The notes: generated by a model from the letters alone, not told the origin. 64,000 nt of DNA from an uncultured Ruminococcus sp. (GCF_902762735.1 NZ_CACWPP010000004.1:1-64000), one strand, 5' to 3'. Numbered from the stretch's first letter, positions 1 to 8,778 are shown. Made by a program: numbers and translations.

Positions 1-169
1 AATGGATATATTTTGAGAAAACGTGTTGCGGAACAAAATCGGGATATTGAAACTTACATTTTAACACAAAAAAGAAAAGAGTATCGGTCTCCCATATTGC
101 AGGAGATCGATACTCTTATTTGCTGTTATTTTGTTTTATCGGTAAAGGTCGTTAGGGCTAACCCCATTT
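1..169. other. Non-coding left edge of the window
   Basis: No convincing gene is visible. A plus-strand frame is open from base 1 to a stop at 187-189, but it runs through a strong hairpin (77-118) and its residues resemble nothing I recognise, so it may be the end of a gene that lies to the left or chance. A stop at 143-145 closes the frame of the recombinase fragment that follows. Confidence 0.4.
77..132 (+). terminator. Long perfect-stem hairpin, probable terminator
   Basis: GAGTATCGGTCTCC pairs with GGAGATCGATACTC around a short loop, flanked by A-rich sequence on the left and a T-rich stretch on the right. This has the shape of a bidirectional intrinsic terminator. The gene it would end is not in the window. 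Confidence 0.55.
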
Positions 170-712
170 GTGACTCCGACTGTTTTTAACGAGTGGTACG
201 CTGCCAACACCTCCAAAAAGCTGAGAGCCGTTTTTGAGAGCAATGCGAGGTCGGGCAAATACAAGACCACATTCGCAGCATACGGGTATGTCAAGGGTGA
301 CGATGCAAATTTCACTCCTAAAATTGACCCCGAAGCTGCCGAAGTTGTCCGCCGTATTTTTGAGCTGAGAGCCAGTGGCTGGAATGTTACAAGAATTGCC
401 GAAACGCTCAACAGTGAGAGTGTGCTCCCTCCGCAGGACTACAAATACAGCAAGTTCGGCAAAGATGCTCCGCAGTATTCGCATCACTTATGGAGTCCGA
501 CAGCGGTCAAGCGTATTCTAAGCAACCCGATCTATATAGGCAGACTTGAACAGCTTCGCTACACGACAGTCAGCTACAAAAACCACAAAATTGTCCAGAA
601 AGATAAGGACGATTGGGCGGTTATCGAGAATAATCACGAGCCTATCATTTCGCAGGAATAGTGGGATAAAGTTCGTGAGATCGATAGTTCACACCCGAAA
701 ACACATTCCTAA
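170..712 (+). pseudogene. Large serine recombinase fragment A (middle part only)
   Basis: The translation begins at the conserved stretch FNEWYAANTSKKLRAV that normally follows the resolvase catalytic domain, and it covers the Recombinase (DNA-binding) domain: GYVKGDD, the RRIFELRASGWNVTRIAETLN helix region, and the KRILSNPIYIGRL and WAVIENNHEPIISQE segments. The N-terminal catalytic domain with its serine is missing. An in-frame TAG at 659-661 stands where fragment C at 14960 has TTA before WDKV; the frame continues past it with WDKVREID and then loses similarity near 690 and stops at 710-712. The zinc-ribbon part that should follow resembles the piece at 14197-14919. It converges on and overlaps the end of the minus-strand recombinase. 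Non-functional. Confidence 0.85.
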
Positions 713-2331
713 GCAATGATCTCACAGGAATCCACTATTACCGCAAAACGCTGATATTTATTCGCCTTTATTAAGGTATATGCCACTCTGTACCCGAAAG
801 GTACGAAGGACAGATAAATATCTACGAGCCTGTGATTTTGTATCACTATTCGGTCAACGATGTCACGGTATAGTTCAACGTTGTCGATGTCAAGACGATC
901 TGTGGCTCTCACGGTTTCTATGTACTTCTTGATCCCTTCAATCTGTTTTTTGTTGATGTTTTCAATGTCCGTTCCGTTTGTTATTCTTTCGTTCAGTTCT
1001 GTGAGCTTTTCGTCATAGTATTTATTCTGCTCGGCAAGATCTTCCTTTGAGATAAGTCCCTCCAGCAGAAGGTCTATGGCGTTTTTCTTTTTCAGCTTGA
1101 TCGACTCGGCTTCCTTACGCAGAGCTTCAATATCCTCAGTCGGACGTTCTGATTGTGACAAGCGAATTTCAGACCAAAGCTGTTCTTCAATCTCGGCTTT
1201 CGATACCTGCACACATTCAAGCACATGGCGCACACACAATGCCAAAGCGTCCACCAAAATAGTCCTGTTATCGCAGCCTATCTTTTCACCTGCCGAATTT
1301 ACAGTGACATTCGCCCCGAAATTTGCCCGATTTCGACAGCGCATCGACTGCCTTTCCGCTACACTTGTAGCTCCCGTAAGGGTGAAAGACTTGCCGCATT
1401 TTCCGCAGGAAATTTTTGAACTGAACCAGTATTTGTTTGAATGACGTCTGCCCTCGGAGATACTTTTTCCTCGCCTTGCTATTTCAGCCTGAACGCCGTC
1501 CCAGACCTCATGAGTGACTATCGCCAGATGATGATCTTTTATCGTAATTGAAGGTGCATCGGGATAACTGCCGTTATTTCTCACCTTATGCTTAGTAAGA
1601 TAATCCTCGGTAACGTATTTCCACTGTTTGTAATCGCCGCAGTATTTCTCGTTTTTCAGTATCTCCAATACTGTCGCACCCGTCCAGAGCTTACCCGTTG
1701 CCGATGAAATATTGTCAGCGTTCAGATCTCTCGCTATCATAGTCGAACCCTTTTTATCGTAATAGTATTCGTGATAAATACGTCTCACGATCTCGGCTTC
1801 CTCGGGAACAACTATGAATTGATTTTCGATCACTTTATAACCGAAATACCGTGTCCTGCCTATCGGCTCGCCCTTTTCCATTCTGCGCTTCATACCCCAC
1901 TTGACACGTTCAGAGGTCTTGCGGCTCTCCTCTTGCGCCAAGCTCGCCATAATCGTCAGACGAAGCTCGCCGTCCTTATCATTGGTGTCGATACCGTCAT
2001 TGGTGAAAATAACGTTGATCTTCAACGCTTTCAGCTTGCGGGTGAAATTCAGCGTATCAACTGTGTTTCTGGCAAATCGGCTGACTTCCTTTGTTAGAAT
2101 TGTGTCGATCTTTCCGTCCTCACAGTCTTTTATCATGCGATTGAAGCCCTCACGATGTTTGGTAGAAGTTCCCGTAATTCCCTCGTCGTAGTATATTTCC
2201 ACGAGAGACCAATCGGATTGACTGTTGATGTATTCCTCAAAATATTCTCTCTGAGCGGACAGCGAGTGAAGCTGATCCGTAAAATCTGTACTAACTCTTG
2301 CATATGCTGCTACTCTTTTTTTGCTATACAT
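709..2331 (-). CDS. Large serine recombinase (site-specific integrase), intact
   Basis: 540 residues, a typical length for transposon-type large serine recombinases. The resolvase domain spans about 1-150, with the nucleophile Ser14 in YARVSTD and catalytic-domain motifs such as LTKEVSRFARN and the E helix start SERVKWGMKRR. The Recombinase domain covers about 160-290. A zinc ribbon uses Cys309, Cys312, Cys332 and Cys353. A coiled coil rich in Glu/Lys (about 380-450) precedes the C-terminus. The ATG at 2331 has an ideal AAGGAGG upstream. It is expected to cut and rejoin att sites by double-strand breaks through a serine-DNA linkage. It is the only intact recombinase in the window, so it is the candidate mover of the 0.7-14.2 kb segment. 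Its end abuts fragment A. Confidence 0.95.
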   Translation of the reverse strand: MYSKKRVAAYARVSTDFTDQLHSLSAQREYFEEYINSQSDWSLVEIYYDEGITGTSTKHREGFNRMIKDCEDGKIDTILTKEVSRFARNTVDTLNFTRKLKALKINVIFTNDGIDTNDKDGELRLTIMASLAQEESRKTSERVKWGMKRRMEKGEPIGRTRYFGYKVIENQFIVVPEEAEIVRRIYHEYYYDKKGSTMIARDLNADNISSATGKLWTGATVLEILKNEKYCGDYKQWKYVTEDYLTKHKVRNNGSYPDAPSITIKDHHLAIVTHEVWDGVQAEIARRGKSISEGRRHSNKYWFSSKISCGKCGKSFTLTGATSVAERQSMRCRNRANFGANVTVNSAGEKIGCDNRTILVDALALCVRHVLECVQVSKAEIEEQLWSEIRLSQSERPTEDIEALRKEAESIKLKKKNAIDLLLEGLISKEDLAEQNKYYDEKLTELNERITNGTDIENINKKQIEGIKKYIETVRATDRLDIDNVELYRDIVDRIVIQNHRLVDIYLSFVPFGYRVAYTLIKANKYQRFAVIVDSCEIIA

Positions 2332-2342
2332 TGTACCTCCTT

Positions 2343-2382
2343 CCCCCGATATTTCGGGGATATAAATATCCCCCTGCTATAT
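2343..2382. repeat. Overlapping palindromes upstream of the serine recombinase
   Basis: Two alternative hairpins share an arm: CCCCGA..TCGGGG (about 2344-2359) and GGGGATATAAATATCCCC (2356-2373), a near-perfect palindrome. They lie just upstream of the recombinase ribosome binding site, in its leader or promoter, and could be an operator or a recombinase binding site. The function is not known. Confidence 0.6.
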
Positions 2383-2474
2383 TTAATTTTACACTTTAAA
2401 GTCATAAATGTCAAGTGCTTTTAAAGAATTTCTGATATAAATATATGAAACCGATATATATAGCAGGGGAATAT
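2366..2474. repeat. 17-base inverted repeat pair flanking a 75-base AT-rich spacer
   Basis: ATATCCCCCTGCTATAT at 2366-2382 reappears on the other strand at 2458-2474 with one mismatch. The pair encloses the promoter region between the recombinase and the small upstream gene. A 13-base core (TAGCAGGGGGATA) also occurs at 14132-14144 near the other end of the accessory region, which hints at an element-specific binding site. Confidence 0.65.
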
Positions 2475-2488
2475 ATCATCTTTTGTTC

Positions 2489-2716
2489 TTATGCCGCAGG
2501 ATGGTTGTTATCATTATCAGCGGCATTATCTGTTTTGACGGTATTCATAGCTATCAGCCTTTCAAGCTGTTCCGCTGTCAAAAGCCCCTGCTTATAGAAA
2601 GCCTTGTAATACCCGATCTTCATAGCTCGGATAAATGCCTGACGGCTTGCCTCGAATATTTCGGGCTTGGGTATGTTTGTTGTGCTGTTCTCTTTTGATT
2701 CCAAAATTCTACTCAA
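2489..2716 (-). CDS. Small SHOCT-like protein
   Basis: 75 residues. The middle (YYKAFYKQGLLTAEQLERLI) resembles the SHOCT-type short helical motif found in small proteins of Clostridial integrative elements, commonly next to serine recombinases. The start is TTG at 2716, supported by AGGAG eight or nine bases upstream. It lies upstream of the recombinase and on the same strand, separated by the inverted-repeat region. The C-terminus is Asn/Asp/Ala-rich and probably disordered. The molecular role is unknown; assignment to the mobile element rests on context and size. Confidence 0.7.
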   Translation of the reverse strand: MSRILESKENSTTNIPKPEIFEASRQAFIRAMKIGYYKAFYKQGLLTAEQLERLIAMNTVKTDNAADNDNNHPAA

Positions 2717-2772
2717 TATTTTTCTCCTCTCACTTTTATGATTATTATTTTAATATGCGATATATTTGAGTA

Positions 2773-3180
2773 TCACCTTTTTGGCTTCTTTTTCCTAAGC
2801 TGTTCCTGCCGCTTACGTTCTTCATCGACCATTTCGGCAACATAGTCATGTTTAGAAAGTCGGTCATAAGTTTCCAAAGTATCTTTGAACACTTCATGCT
2901 GTTGTCTGCACTTTTTCAGCTTTTCTTTGAGGGCTTTAATTTTACTATTGATATTACGGCTCTGCTCGGTAAGTCGGTCGAAGTCTGCACGGGTCAGAAT
3001 ATTATTGTTATTCATCGCCTGCTTGTACATTGACAGCTTGACTTTTTCGACTTCGGATAGTTCACCCTTTTCGGAAAGCGAGTAATATTCCTTTACTTGT
3101 TCTGCAAGGCTTGAAATGCGGTCATGCTGTTCGGTGAGTTCATTTATCTCGACCCGCAAGGACGATTTTTCTGTGTTCAT
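2773..3180 (-). pseudogene. Probable relaxase (Mob) C-terminal remnant, coiled coil
   Basis: About 135 residues are readable from an ATG at 3180 to the stop at 2773, almost entirely charged coiled coil (RVEINELTEQHDR, KIKALKEKLKKCRQQHE) ending in a basic tail RKKKPKR. This composition and the place upstream of a SHOCT-like gene and a serine recombinase match the C-terminus of mobilisation relaxases in Clostridial elements. No relaxase catalytic motif is present and no ribosome binding site precedes the ATG. The open frame continues upstream to 3345, but that part overlaps plus-strand sequence resembling another gene, so I place the break near 3160-3180. The family assignment is an inference. 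Confidence 0.4.
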
Positions 3181-3304
3181 CAAAAATATTGCGAATAACA
3201 GAGACGTGCTTTGCAATGAAAGAAATGAGATTAAAGAAGAAGTAACGTTTACTGATGGCATGAGTGCCAAACGAGTTGTTGATTTTATTGAGACGTTGCT
3301 GTAA
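3160..3304 (+). pseudogene. C-terminal stub of a CDP-glycerol glycerophosphotransferase-like gene
   Basis: The last 40 or so codons (IKNIANNRDVLCNERNEI ... SAKRVVDFIETLL) look like the extreme C-terminus of TagB/TagF-type CDP-glycerol:polyol glycerophosphotransferases, where an NRD segment and a final RVVDFI helix are usual. Only this tail survives; to its left the sequence becomes the minus-strand relaxase remnant. It sits 16 bases before a glycerol-3-phosphate cytidylyltransferase, the enzyme that makes CDP-glycerol, which supports the reading. It appears to mark a deletion or rearrangement breakpoint. Confidence 0.5.
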
Positions 3305-3319
3305 TAAGGATGGTATTTT

Positions 3320-3715
3320 ATGAAACGAGTAATAACATATGGCACATTTGACCTGCTACACTATGGTCATATAAACCTATTAAAAAGAGCAAAAGCGCTC
3401 GGTGACTATTTGATCGTGGTAGTGTCATCTGACGAGTTCAACTGGAACGAGAAGCATAAGAAATGCTACTTTACATACGAGCAAAGAAAGGCTCTTGTTG
3501 AGGCTATCCGCTATGTTGACCTTGTCATTCCTGAGACCAGCTGGGAGCAAAAGAAGACTGACGTGCATGAGTATCATGTGGACACTTTTGTAATGGGTGA
3601 TGACTGGAAGGGCAAGTTTGACTTCCTTAAAGATGAGGGAGTTGAGGTTGTATATCTTCCGAGAACGCCTGAAATCAGTACTACTCAGATAAAGAATGAT
3701 CTGAATAATAAATGA
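3320..3715 (+). CDS. tagD: Glycerol-3-phosphate cytidylyltransferase
   Basis: 131 residues, the usual TagD/GCT length. The nucleotidyltransferase signature GTFDLLHYGH with its HxGH motif lies at residues 8-17, and the RTPEISTTQIK segment near the C-terminus corresponds to the RTxGISTT motif that binds CTP. The enzyme makes CDP-glycerol from CTP and glycerol 3-phosphate in the cytoplasm for teichoic acid or glycerol-phosphate-decorated polysaccharides. An AAGGAT sequence lies ahead of the ATG. It is the first intact gene of a plus-strand surface-polysaccharide cluster whose CDP-glycerol-using enzyme seems to have been cut off to the left. Confidence 0.93.
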   Translation: MKRVITYGTFDLLHYGHINLLKRAKALGDYLIVVVSSDEFNWNEKHKKCYFTYEQRKALVEAIRYVDLVIPETSWEQKKTDVHEYHVDTFVMGDDWKGKFDFLKDEGVEVVYLPRTPEISTTQIKNDLNNK

Positions 3716-3729
3716 CAGAGGTGTATAGC

Positions 3730-4737
3730 ATGAACACTCCTTTGATAACGATTATCGTCCCTGTTTATGGTGTTGAAAAGTATTTGAACAAGTGCGTTGA
3801 CAGTATCTTAAATCAGACATATTCTAATATCGAAGTCATTCTCATTGACGATGAATCCCCGGACAGGTGTCCCGAAATTTGTGATGAGTATGCTGCGAAC
3901 GACAATAGAGTGAAGGTAATTCATCAAAAAAACGCAGGTCAGTCGGCAGCCAGAAATGCGGGGCTTGATATTGCAAAGGGTGAATATATCTCTTTTGTTG
4001 ACAGCGATGATTATGTTGATCCTTCTTTTTTAGAGAAGATGTTCCGAAGGATATGTGATGACAACTCTGATTTAGTTGTTTGCGAGTATGATGTGGTAGA
4101 TGATTCAGGGAATGTTATCCAAAACAAAGCATATTTGAAACATGACATAGTTATCAGTGAAGAAAAGTTCTGGGAATTGGAATCTACTACGCACTATATG
4201 TTTTGTGCTGCGTTGTGGAACAAGCTATTTAAAGTGTCTACATGGAAACGGCTCAGACTTAAAGTCGGTAAATATGCAGAGGATAGCTTTGCGATGACAA
4301 GATACATTGCAGGTATGAAGAAAATCAGCATTATAAAAGAACCGCTGTATGATTATTTTCAGAGAGATAATAGTCTTGTACATAGTTTTTCATTAAAAAA
4401 CTTAGATGCAGTTGAGGCAAGACTTGAACGCTGCAAGTATTTCTACAAAAAGGGCTACAAGGAGTATATTAAAGGTGATTTGTTCTATTGTATAAACCTT
4501 ATGTATACTGCTTATGGAACTCTTGATTTTAAAGATACTCATGTTACTGAGAGATATAGTGCTTTGAGGAGAGAGTGCAAGAGATTCTATTGGCTTTCGT
4601 TTGAGCTTGTTGAGTTTAATATGAAGTGGGTCAGGTGCTCGTTGTATTGTTTGTCTGATGCATCTTATTATTGGTTTATCTATAGATTCAGATCAATCAA
4701 GAAGCTGTTAATAAGAGTACGAAGAATAATAGGATGA
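3730..4737 (+). CDS. Family 2 glycosyltransferase
   Basis: 335 residues with the GT-A fold at the N-terminus: ITIIVPVYGVEKYLNKCVDS, LIDDESPDRC, and the metal-binding FVDSDDYVD (DxD) near residue 95. The rest resembles capsule/teichoic acid glycosyltransferases of the EpsJ/WcaA type. It transfers a sugar from an unidentified nucleotide sugar to a lipid-linked acceptor at the inner face of the membrane. I prefer the ATG at 3730, preceded by AGAGG at a good distance, over the ATG at 3712 that overlaps the tagD stop. It is cotranscribed with tagD. Confidence 0.88.
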   Translation: MNTPLITIIVPVYGVEKYLNKCVDSILNQTYSNIEVILIDDESPDRCPEICDEYAANDNRVKVIHQKNAGQSAARNAGLDIAKGEYISFVDSDDYVDPSFLEKMFRRICDDNSDLVVCEYDVVDDSGNVIQNKAYLKHDIVISEEKFWELESTTHYMFCAALWNKLFKVSTWKRLRLKVGKYAEDSFAMTRYIAGMKKISIIKEPLYDYFQRDNSLVHSFSLKNLDAVEARLERCKYFYKKGYKEYIKGDLFYCINLMYTAYGTLDFKDTHVTERYSALRRECKRFYWLSFELVEFNMKWVRCSLYCLSDASYYWFIYRFRSIKKLLIRVRRIIG

Positions 4738-4768
4738 CACTTATTCTAGATCAAAGGAGCGTAATTAT

Positions 4769-5878
4769 TTGAAAAAAGTAGCAATTATAACAATTACCAC
4801 AGGCCAAAACTATGGAAATAAACTACAGAATTATGCTCTTCAAAAAAGCTTACAGGATTTACATTTCGATGTATATACTCTGAAGCATAAACGTACATCA
4901 GACTTATTTATAAACAAGAGTATTTCAGTAGCTAAAACAATAATAAAGATAATCATAAAAAGGCCGTACAATAGGATTAAAAAGAATCGCATTAAGTGTT
5001 TTAAAGAGTTTGGTAATAGAAGCATAATTTTTTCTGATTACACTCTTTCTTTTAATAACTATCCTAAAGGTTTAACTAACAAATATGATTATTTTATTGC
5101 CGGAAGCGATCAGGTTTGGAATGCTGGATTTCAAGTGATTAATGAAGAGCTGAAAAACTATCTACTACAATTTGCTAAACCTGAGCAACGTGTTGCCTAC
5201 GCAGCCAGTTTCGGAACAGACAAGATAGCACCCGGATACGAACATTATTTCAAAGAAGAACTCCCTAAATTTAAAGCTATATCTGTCAGGGAAGAAAGTG
5301 GAGTAAAGCTGGTAGAAGAGTGCGGTGCAAAAGCAACGGTTGTTCTTGATCCTACGATGCTATTAAATTCTGATCAATGGAAAGAAATAGCTAGAAGACC
5401 TGATTATGTAGAAAAAGCACCCTTTGTAGTAACATATTTTTTGGGTGGCAGAGATGCAGAATTAACTGCCTACATAAATAGAATCGCTAATGGAAGAAAG
5501 ATATATAACCTGGAAATAGAGTCTGCTTCGGAAAACACGATAGATTCCATAGAGGTATTTGCAACAGCTCCCGATGAATTTGTTTGGCTGATTGCAAATG
5601 CTGATTGTGTCTTGACAGATTCCTTTCACGCTACGGTTTTTTCTATTCTTTTTCATAAGCCGTTTTGTGTGTTTGAAAGAAAAGCCATAAATGAAAGCTA
5701 CAAGATGGGCGGCCGCATTGATACGCTACTTGGAAAGTTTCATCTGGAAAGATTTCGTGATAGTGACAGGAGCTTTTCGGTTGTTCCCGAGAAATATGAA
5801 ATTGATGAGATCGAGCGTGTATTAGATGTGGAACGTAAAAAATCTTTAGATTTCCTAATATCAGCACTATCAGATTAG
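4769..5878 (+). CDS. Polysaccharide pyruvyl transferase family protein
   Basis: 369 residues. An N-terminal ITITTGQNYGNKLQNYALQ, a central AGSDQVWN and a late DCVLTDSFHATVFSI are hallmarks of the CsaB/PssM-like polysaccharide pyruvyl transferase family, which adds ketal pyruvate from phosphoenolpyruvate to sugars. The start is TTG at 4769 with AAAGGAG upstream; an ATG alternative is not available nearby. The gene is clearly richer in A and T than the backbone genes, consistent with transfer. Such proteins commonly sit beside an F420H2 dehydrogenase beta-type protein, as here (7487), suggesting they work together on the polymer. Confidence 0.85.
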   Translation: MKKVAIITITTGQNYGNKLQNYALQKSLQDLHFDVYTLKHKRTSDLFINKSISVAKTIIKIIIKRPYNRIKKNRIKCFKEFGNRSIIFSDYTLSFNNYPKGLTNKYDYFIAGSDQVWNAGFQVINEELKNYLLQFAKPEQRVAYAASFGTDKIAPGYEHYFKEELPKFKAISVREESGVKLVEECGAKATVVLDPTMLLNSDQWKEIARRPDYVEKAPFVVTYFLGGRDAELTAYINRIANGRKIYNLEIESASENTIDSIEVFATAPDEFVWLIANADCVLTDSFHATVFSILFHKPFCVFERKAINESYKMGGRIDTLLGKFHLERFRDSDRSFSVVPEKYEIDEIERVLDVERKKSLDFLISALSD

Positions 5879-5896
5879 TTTATAAGGAAAGATCAT

Positions 5897-7429
5897 ATGC
5901 CTAAAAACCAACTAAAAGCAGGTTCAATCCTATCCTACCTGCAAATGGCACTGAGTGTCATCATACAGCTTGTATACACCCCTGTAATGATACGACTGCT
6001 TGGAAAGCATGAGTACGGCTTATATCAGACAGTAGCATCTACTATCTCGATGCTGTCGATACTCAGTTTGGGATTCAACAGTGGGTATATCAAGTATTAT
6101 GCAATCTACAAAAAGAAAGATGATCGAACTGCAATTAGCAAGCTGAATGGTCTGTTTCTTATAATTTTTGCTATCATAGGATTTGTCGGAATGCTGTGCG
6201 GATTGTTCCTGTCGTTTCATCTTGACTTTGTTTTTGATAAGGGACTCACACAGGCTGAATATACCAAAGCTCGGATATTGATGCTGCTTTTGACAGCAAA
6301 CCTAACAGTTTCATTCCCTATGAGTGTCTTTCAGAACATAATCTCTGCTCATGAAAGATTTATTTTTCTGAAATTGCTCGGAATGGTCAAAACAGTATTC
6401 AGCCCTCTGATAACGTTACCGTTGCTGCTTATGGGCTATCGTTCAATAGCAATGGTAGCGGTAACCGTATCGGTCACTTTATTTGTCGATGTAATGTATT
6501 ATGTGTATGTTCTCTTCAAAATGAAAGAGAAGTTTATATTCAACGACTTTGAAAAAGGCATATTCAAAAGCCTGTTTGCTTACACTGCTTTCATTGCCTT
6601 GAACACCGTGATAGACCAAATAAACTGGAATATAGACAAACTGCTTCTCGGCAGATTCAAAGGAACTGGTGAAGTTGCGGTTTATTCGGTAGGTTACACC
6701 TTATATCAGTGTTACATGATGTTTTCTACATCTGTTTCAGGAGTATTCACGCCAAGAATTCATAAAATTGTCAATGCGACCAAAGACAATATCGCAGAGC
6801 AAAAAATACAGCTCACTGACCTTTTTATTCGTGTCGGACGGCTTCAATTTATCATACTGTTCTTGATAGCTTCGGGGATTGTTTTCTTCGGTAAGTTTTT
6901 CATAGTTAGAATATGGGCTGGTTACGGCTATGATAATTCGTATTTTGTGGCATTATTGCTTGTGATTCCGGCATCTATTGCGTTGATACAGAATTTGGGA
7001 ATAGAGATCCAGAGAGCTGAAAACAAGCATCAGTTCCGAAGTATAGTATATACAATCATGGCAATGATAAATCTCGGATTATCCATAGTTTTATGTCAGA
7101 AATTCGGCGCAGTCGGAAGTGCGATCGGTACAGCTATCTCGCTTGTTCTTGCTAACGGACTTGTAATGAACATCTACTACAATCGCAAATGCAACATTGA
7201 TATCCCGCTGTTCTGGAAGAATATTATTCGTCAGTCTGTTGGATTGATAATTCCAATTTGTGCCGGAATCGCTATGGTAACTCTTATTGAAATCAACTCG
7301 ATTGGTATGTTTGGCATATGCGTTCTTTCATATACGGCAGTTTACTGTATATCAATGTGGTTGTTTGGAATGAATGATTATGAGAAAGATCTGGTTAGGA
7401 TGCCGCTAAAAAAGGTACTTTACAAGTAA
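5897..7429 (+). CDS. Oligosaccharide flippase (MOP superfamily, Wzx-like)
   Basis: 510 residues with about 12-14 hydrophobic helices. The N-terminus (LKAGSILSYLQMALSVIIQLVYTPVMIRLLGKHEYGLYQT) is characteristic of polysaccharide-biosynthesis flippases, which carry undecaprenyl-linked oligosaccharides across the membrane. The paired N- and C-terminal halves each contain a NWNIDKLLLG-like or ENKHQFRS-like loop. AAGGAAAG precedes the ATG. It sits centrally in the polysaccharide cluster, after the glycosyltransferase genes. The exported substrate cannot be told from sequence. Confidence 0.92.
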   Translation: MPKNQLKAGSILSYLQMALSVIIQLVYTPVMIRLLGKHEYGLYQTVASTISMLSILSLGFNSGYIKYYAIYKKKDDRTAISKLNGLFLIIFAIIGFVGMLCGLFLSFHLDFVFDKGLTQAEYTKARILMLLLTANLTVSFPMSVFQNIISAHERFIFLKLLGMVKTVFSPLITLPLLLMGYRSIAMVAVTVSVTLFVDVMYYVYVLFKMKEKFIFNDFEKGIFKSLFAYTAFIALNTVIDQINWNIDKLLLGRFKGTGEVAVYSVGYTLYQCYMMFSTSVSGVFTPRIHKIVNATKDNIAEQKIQLTDLFIRVGRLQFIILFLIASGIVFFGKFFIVRIWAGYGYDNSYFVALLLVIPASIALIQNLGIEIQRAENKHQFRSIVYTIMAMINLGLSIVLCQKFGAVGSAIGTAISLVLANGLVMNIYYNRKCNIDIPLFWKNIIRQSVGLIIPICAGIAMVTLIEINSIGMFGICVLSYTAVYCISMWLFGMNDYEKDLVRMPLKKVLYK

Positions 7430-7486
7430 GCAATAGTAAGTTGTGATGACTATATTTATAATACTTTAAAGGTAGAGAATATATGT

Positions 7487-8656
7487 ATGATTGAAATAGA
7501 GAATAAAACTAAATGCTCCGGCTGTCACGCCTGTGCAAATGCCTGTCCTAAAAACTGCATAAGCATGACCTCGGACGAAGAGGGGTTTTGGTATCCGCAA
7601 GTTGATAAAAGCAAGTGTATCGACTGCGGCTTGTGCGAGAAGATCTGTCCGATAATTCACAAATGGCAGCCCGATAACAGCCGAACAACCACAGCAATGG
7701 CTGCTATAAATACAAACGAAGAAATACGGCTTAAAAGCTCCTCTGGTGGGCTATTCACGCTGATAGCCGAGAACATTATTGATCAGGGCGGAGTTGTTTT
7801 TGGTGCCGCTTTTACCGATGATTTCAAGTCCGTTAGGCATATCTGTGTGGACAATATTGCTGATTTGGACAAGCTGCGTGGTTCTAAATATGTGCAATCG
7901 AAGATCGGTGATACATACAAGCAGGCAAAGGAATACCTTGACAGCGGAAGAAAGGTTTTGTTTACGGGTACGCCATGTCAGCTCGGCGGTCTGTATTCGT
8001 ATCTGAGAAAGCCTTATGAGAACCTGTTCACACAGGATATTATCTGTCACGGAGTGCCTTCGCCTATGGTGTGGGAGAGGTATGTTGATTTTCGTGAGAA
8101 AAAGTCTGCGTCTTCGACGCAGCGAATGTTTTTCAGACATAAGAAGTATGGCTGGAAAACATTCGCTGTATTGTTTGAATTTTCAAACAATTCAGCGTAT
8201 GTAAAGCGCCTTCACGAAGACGCTTATATGAGAGCCTTCCTCTCAAACTCTTGCTTACGTCCGAGCTGCTACGCTTGCTCGTTTAAGAGCATGAAGCGGC
8301 AGGCGGATATAACCCTTGCAGATTTCTGGGGCATACAAAGTGTTTTGCCTGAAATGGACGATGATAAAGGTACGTCGCTTGTGCTGGTTCATTCGGACAA
8401 AGGGCGTGACTTGCTTGCCGAACTTTCAGATAAGATCAAGAGCCGAAAAGTTAATACCGATATTGTTGAAAAATATAATCCGTCTGTTGCTAAAAGTGTC
8501 TCTGTAAATGACAAACGAGAGGGTTTCTTGAAAGATATTCGCAATGAAGATTTTGAGATGACAGTTGCAAAGTACACAAAGCTGAGTGTATATAAGCGAG
8601 CAAGAAGATTTGCAGGCAGAGTAAAACGAAAGCTGTTTAGGATACTTGGAAGATGA
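7487..8656 (+). CDS. F420H2 dehydrogenase/hydrogenase beta-subunit family protein with two 4Fe-4S sites
   Basis: 389 residues. A ferredoxin-like N-terminus has [12 protein letters not shown] (Cys10, 13, 16, 20) and [12 protein letters not shown] (Cys44, 47, 50, 54). The FrhB-type domains follow, with [33 protein letters not shown] and IICHGVPSP. Additional cysteines ([14 protein letters not shown]) may bind a third cluster. In polysaccharide clusters this family is regularly paired with the pyruvyltransferase family, and a redox step on the polymer or its precursor is assumed, with flavin rather than F420 as a likely cofactor in these bacteria. It is the last recognised gene of the cluster. 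Confidence 0.85.
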   Translation: MIEIENKTKCSGCHACANACPKNCISMTSDEEGFWYPQVDKSKCIDCGLCEKICPIIHKWQPDNSRTTTAMAAINTNEEIRLKSSSGGLFTLIAENIIDQGGVVFGAAFTDDFKSVRHICVDNIADLDKLRGSKYVQSKIGDTYKQAKEYLDSGRKVLFTGTPCQLGGLYSYLRKPYENLFTQDIICHGVPSPMVWERYVDFREKKSASSTQRMFFRHKKYGWKTFAVLFEFSNNSAYVKRLHEDAYMRAFLSNSCLRPSCYACSFKSMKRQADITLADFWGIQSVLPEMDDDKGTSLVLVHSDKGRDLLAELSDKIKSRKVNTDIVEKYNPSVAKSVSVNDKREGFLKDIRNEDFEMTVAKYTKLSVYKRARRFAGRVKRKLFRILGR

Positions 8657-8778
8657 TAGAGAATCATGATGTATTAGTAAACAATTTTAGTGCAACGTAC
8701 ATCGCTAACCGTTACGATAGCTGCCTTGATGATGTTTCAGACAAGGTTTACACAAGGGATATTTTCAGAAGAGATTAA
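8653..8778 (+). CDS. 41-residue open frame overlapping the preceding stop
   Basis: An ATG at 8653 overlaps the TGA of the F420-type gene (ATGA), the usual geometry for translational coupling, and reads 41 codons ending in [10 protein letters not shown] before TAA at 8776-8778. A terminator-like hairpin follows. I recognise no family. It could be a small protein or the remnant of a longer gene that was deleted when the helicase operon joined this cluster. Confidence 0.3.
   Translation: MIENHDVLVNNFSATYIANRYDSCLDDVSDKVYTRDIFRRD

Noticed and set aside
3181..3345. N-terminal extension of the minus-strand coiled-coil frame up to 3345
   Set aside because: It overlaps plus-strand sequence that reads as a glycerophosphotransferase tail and the tagD start, and its hydrophobic residues do not fit the coiled coil.
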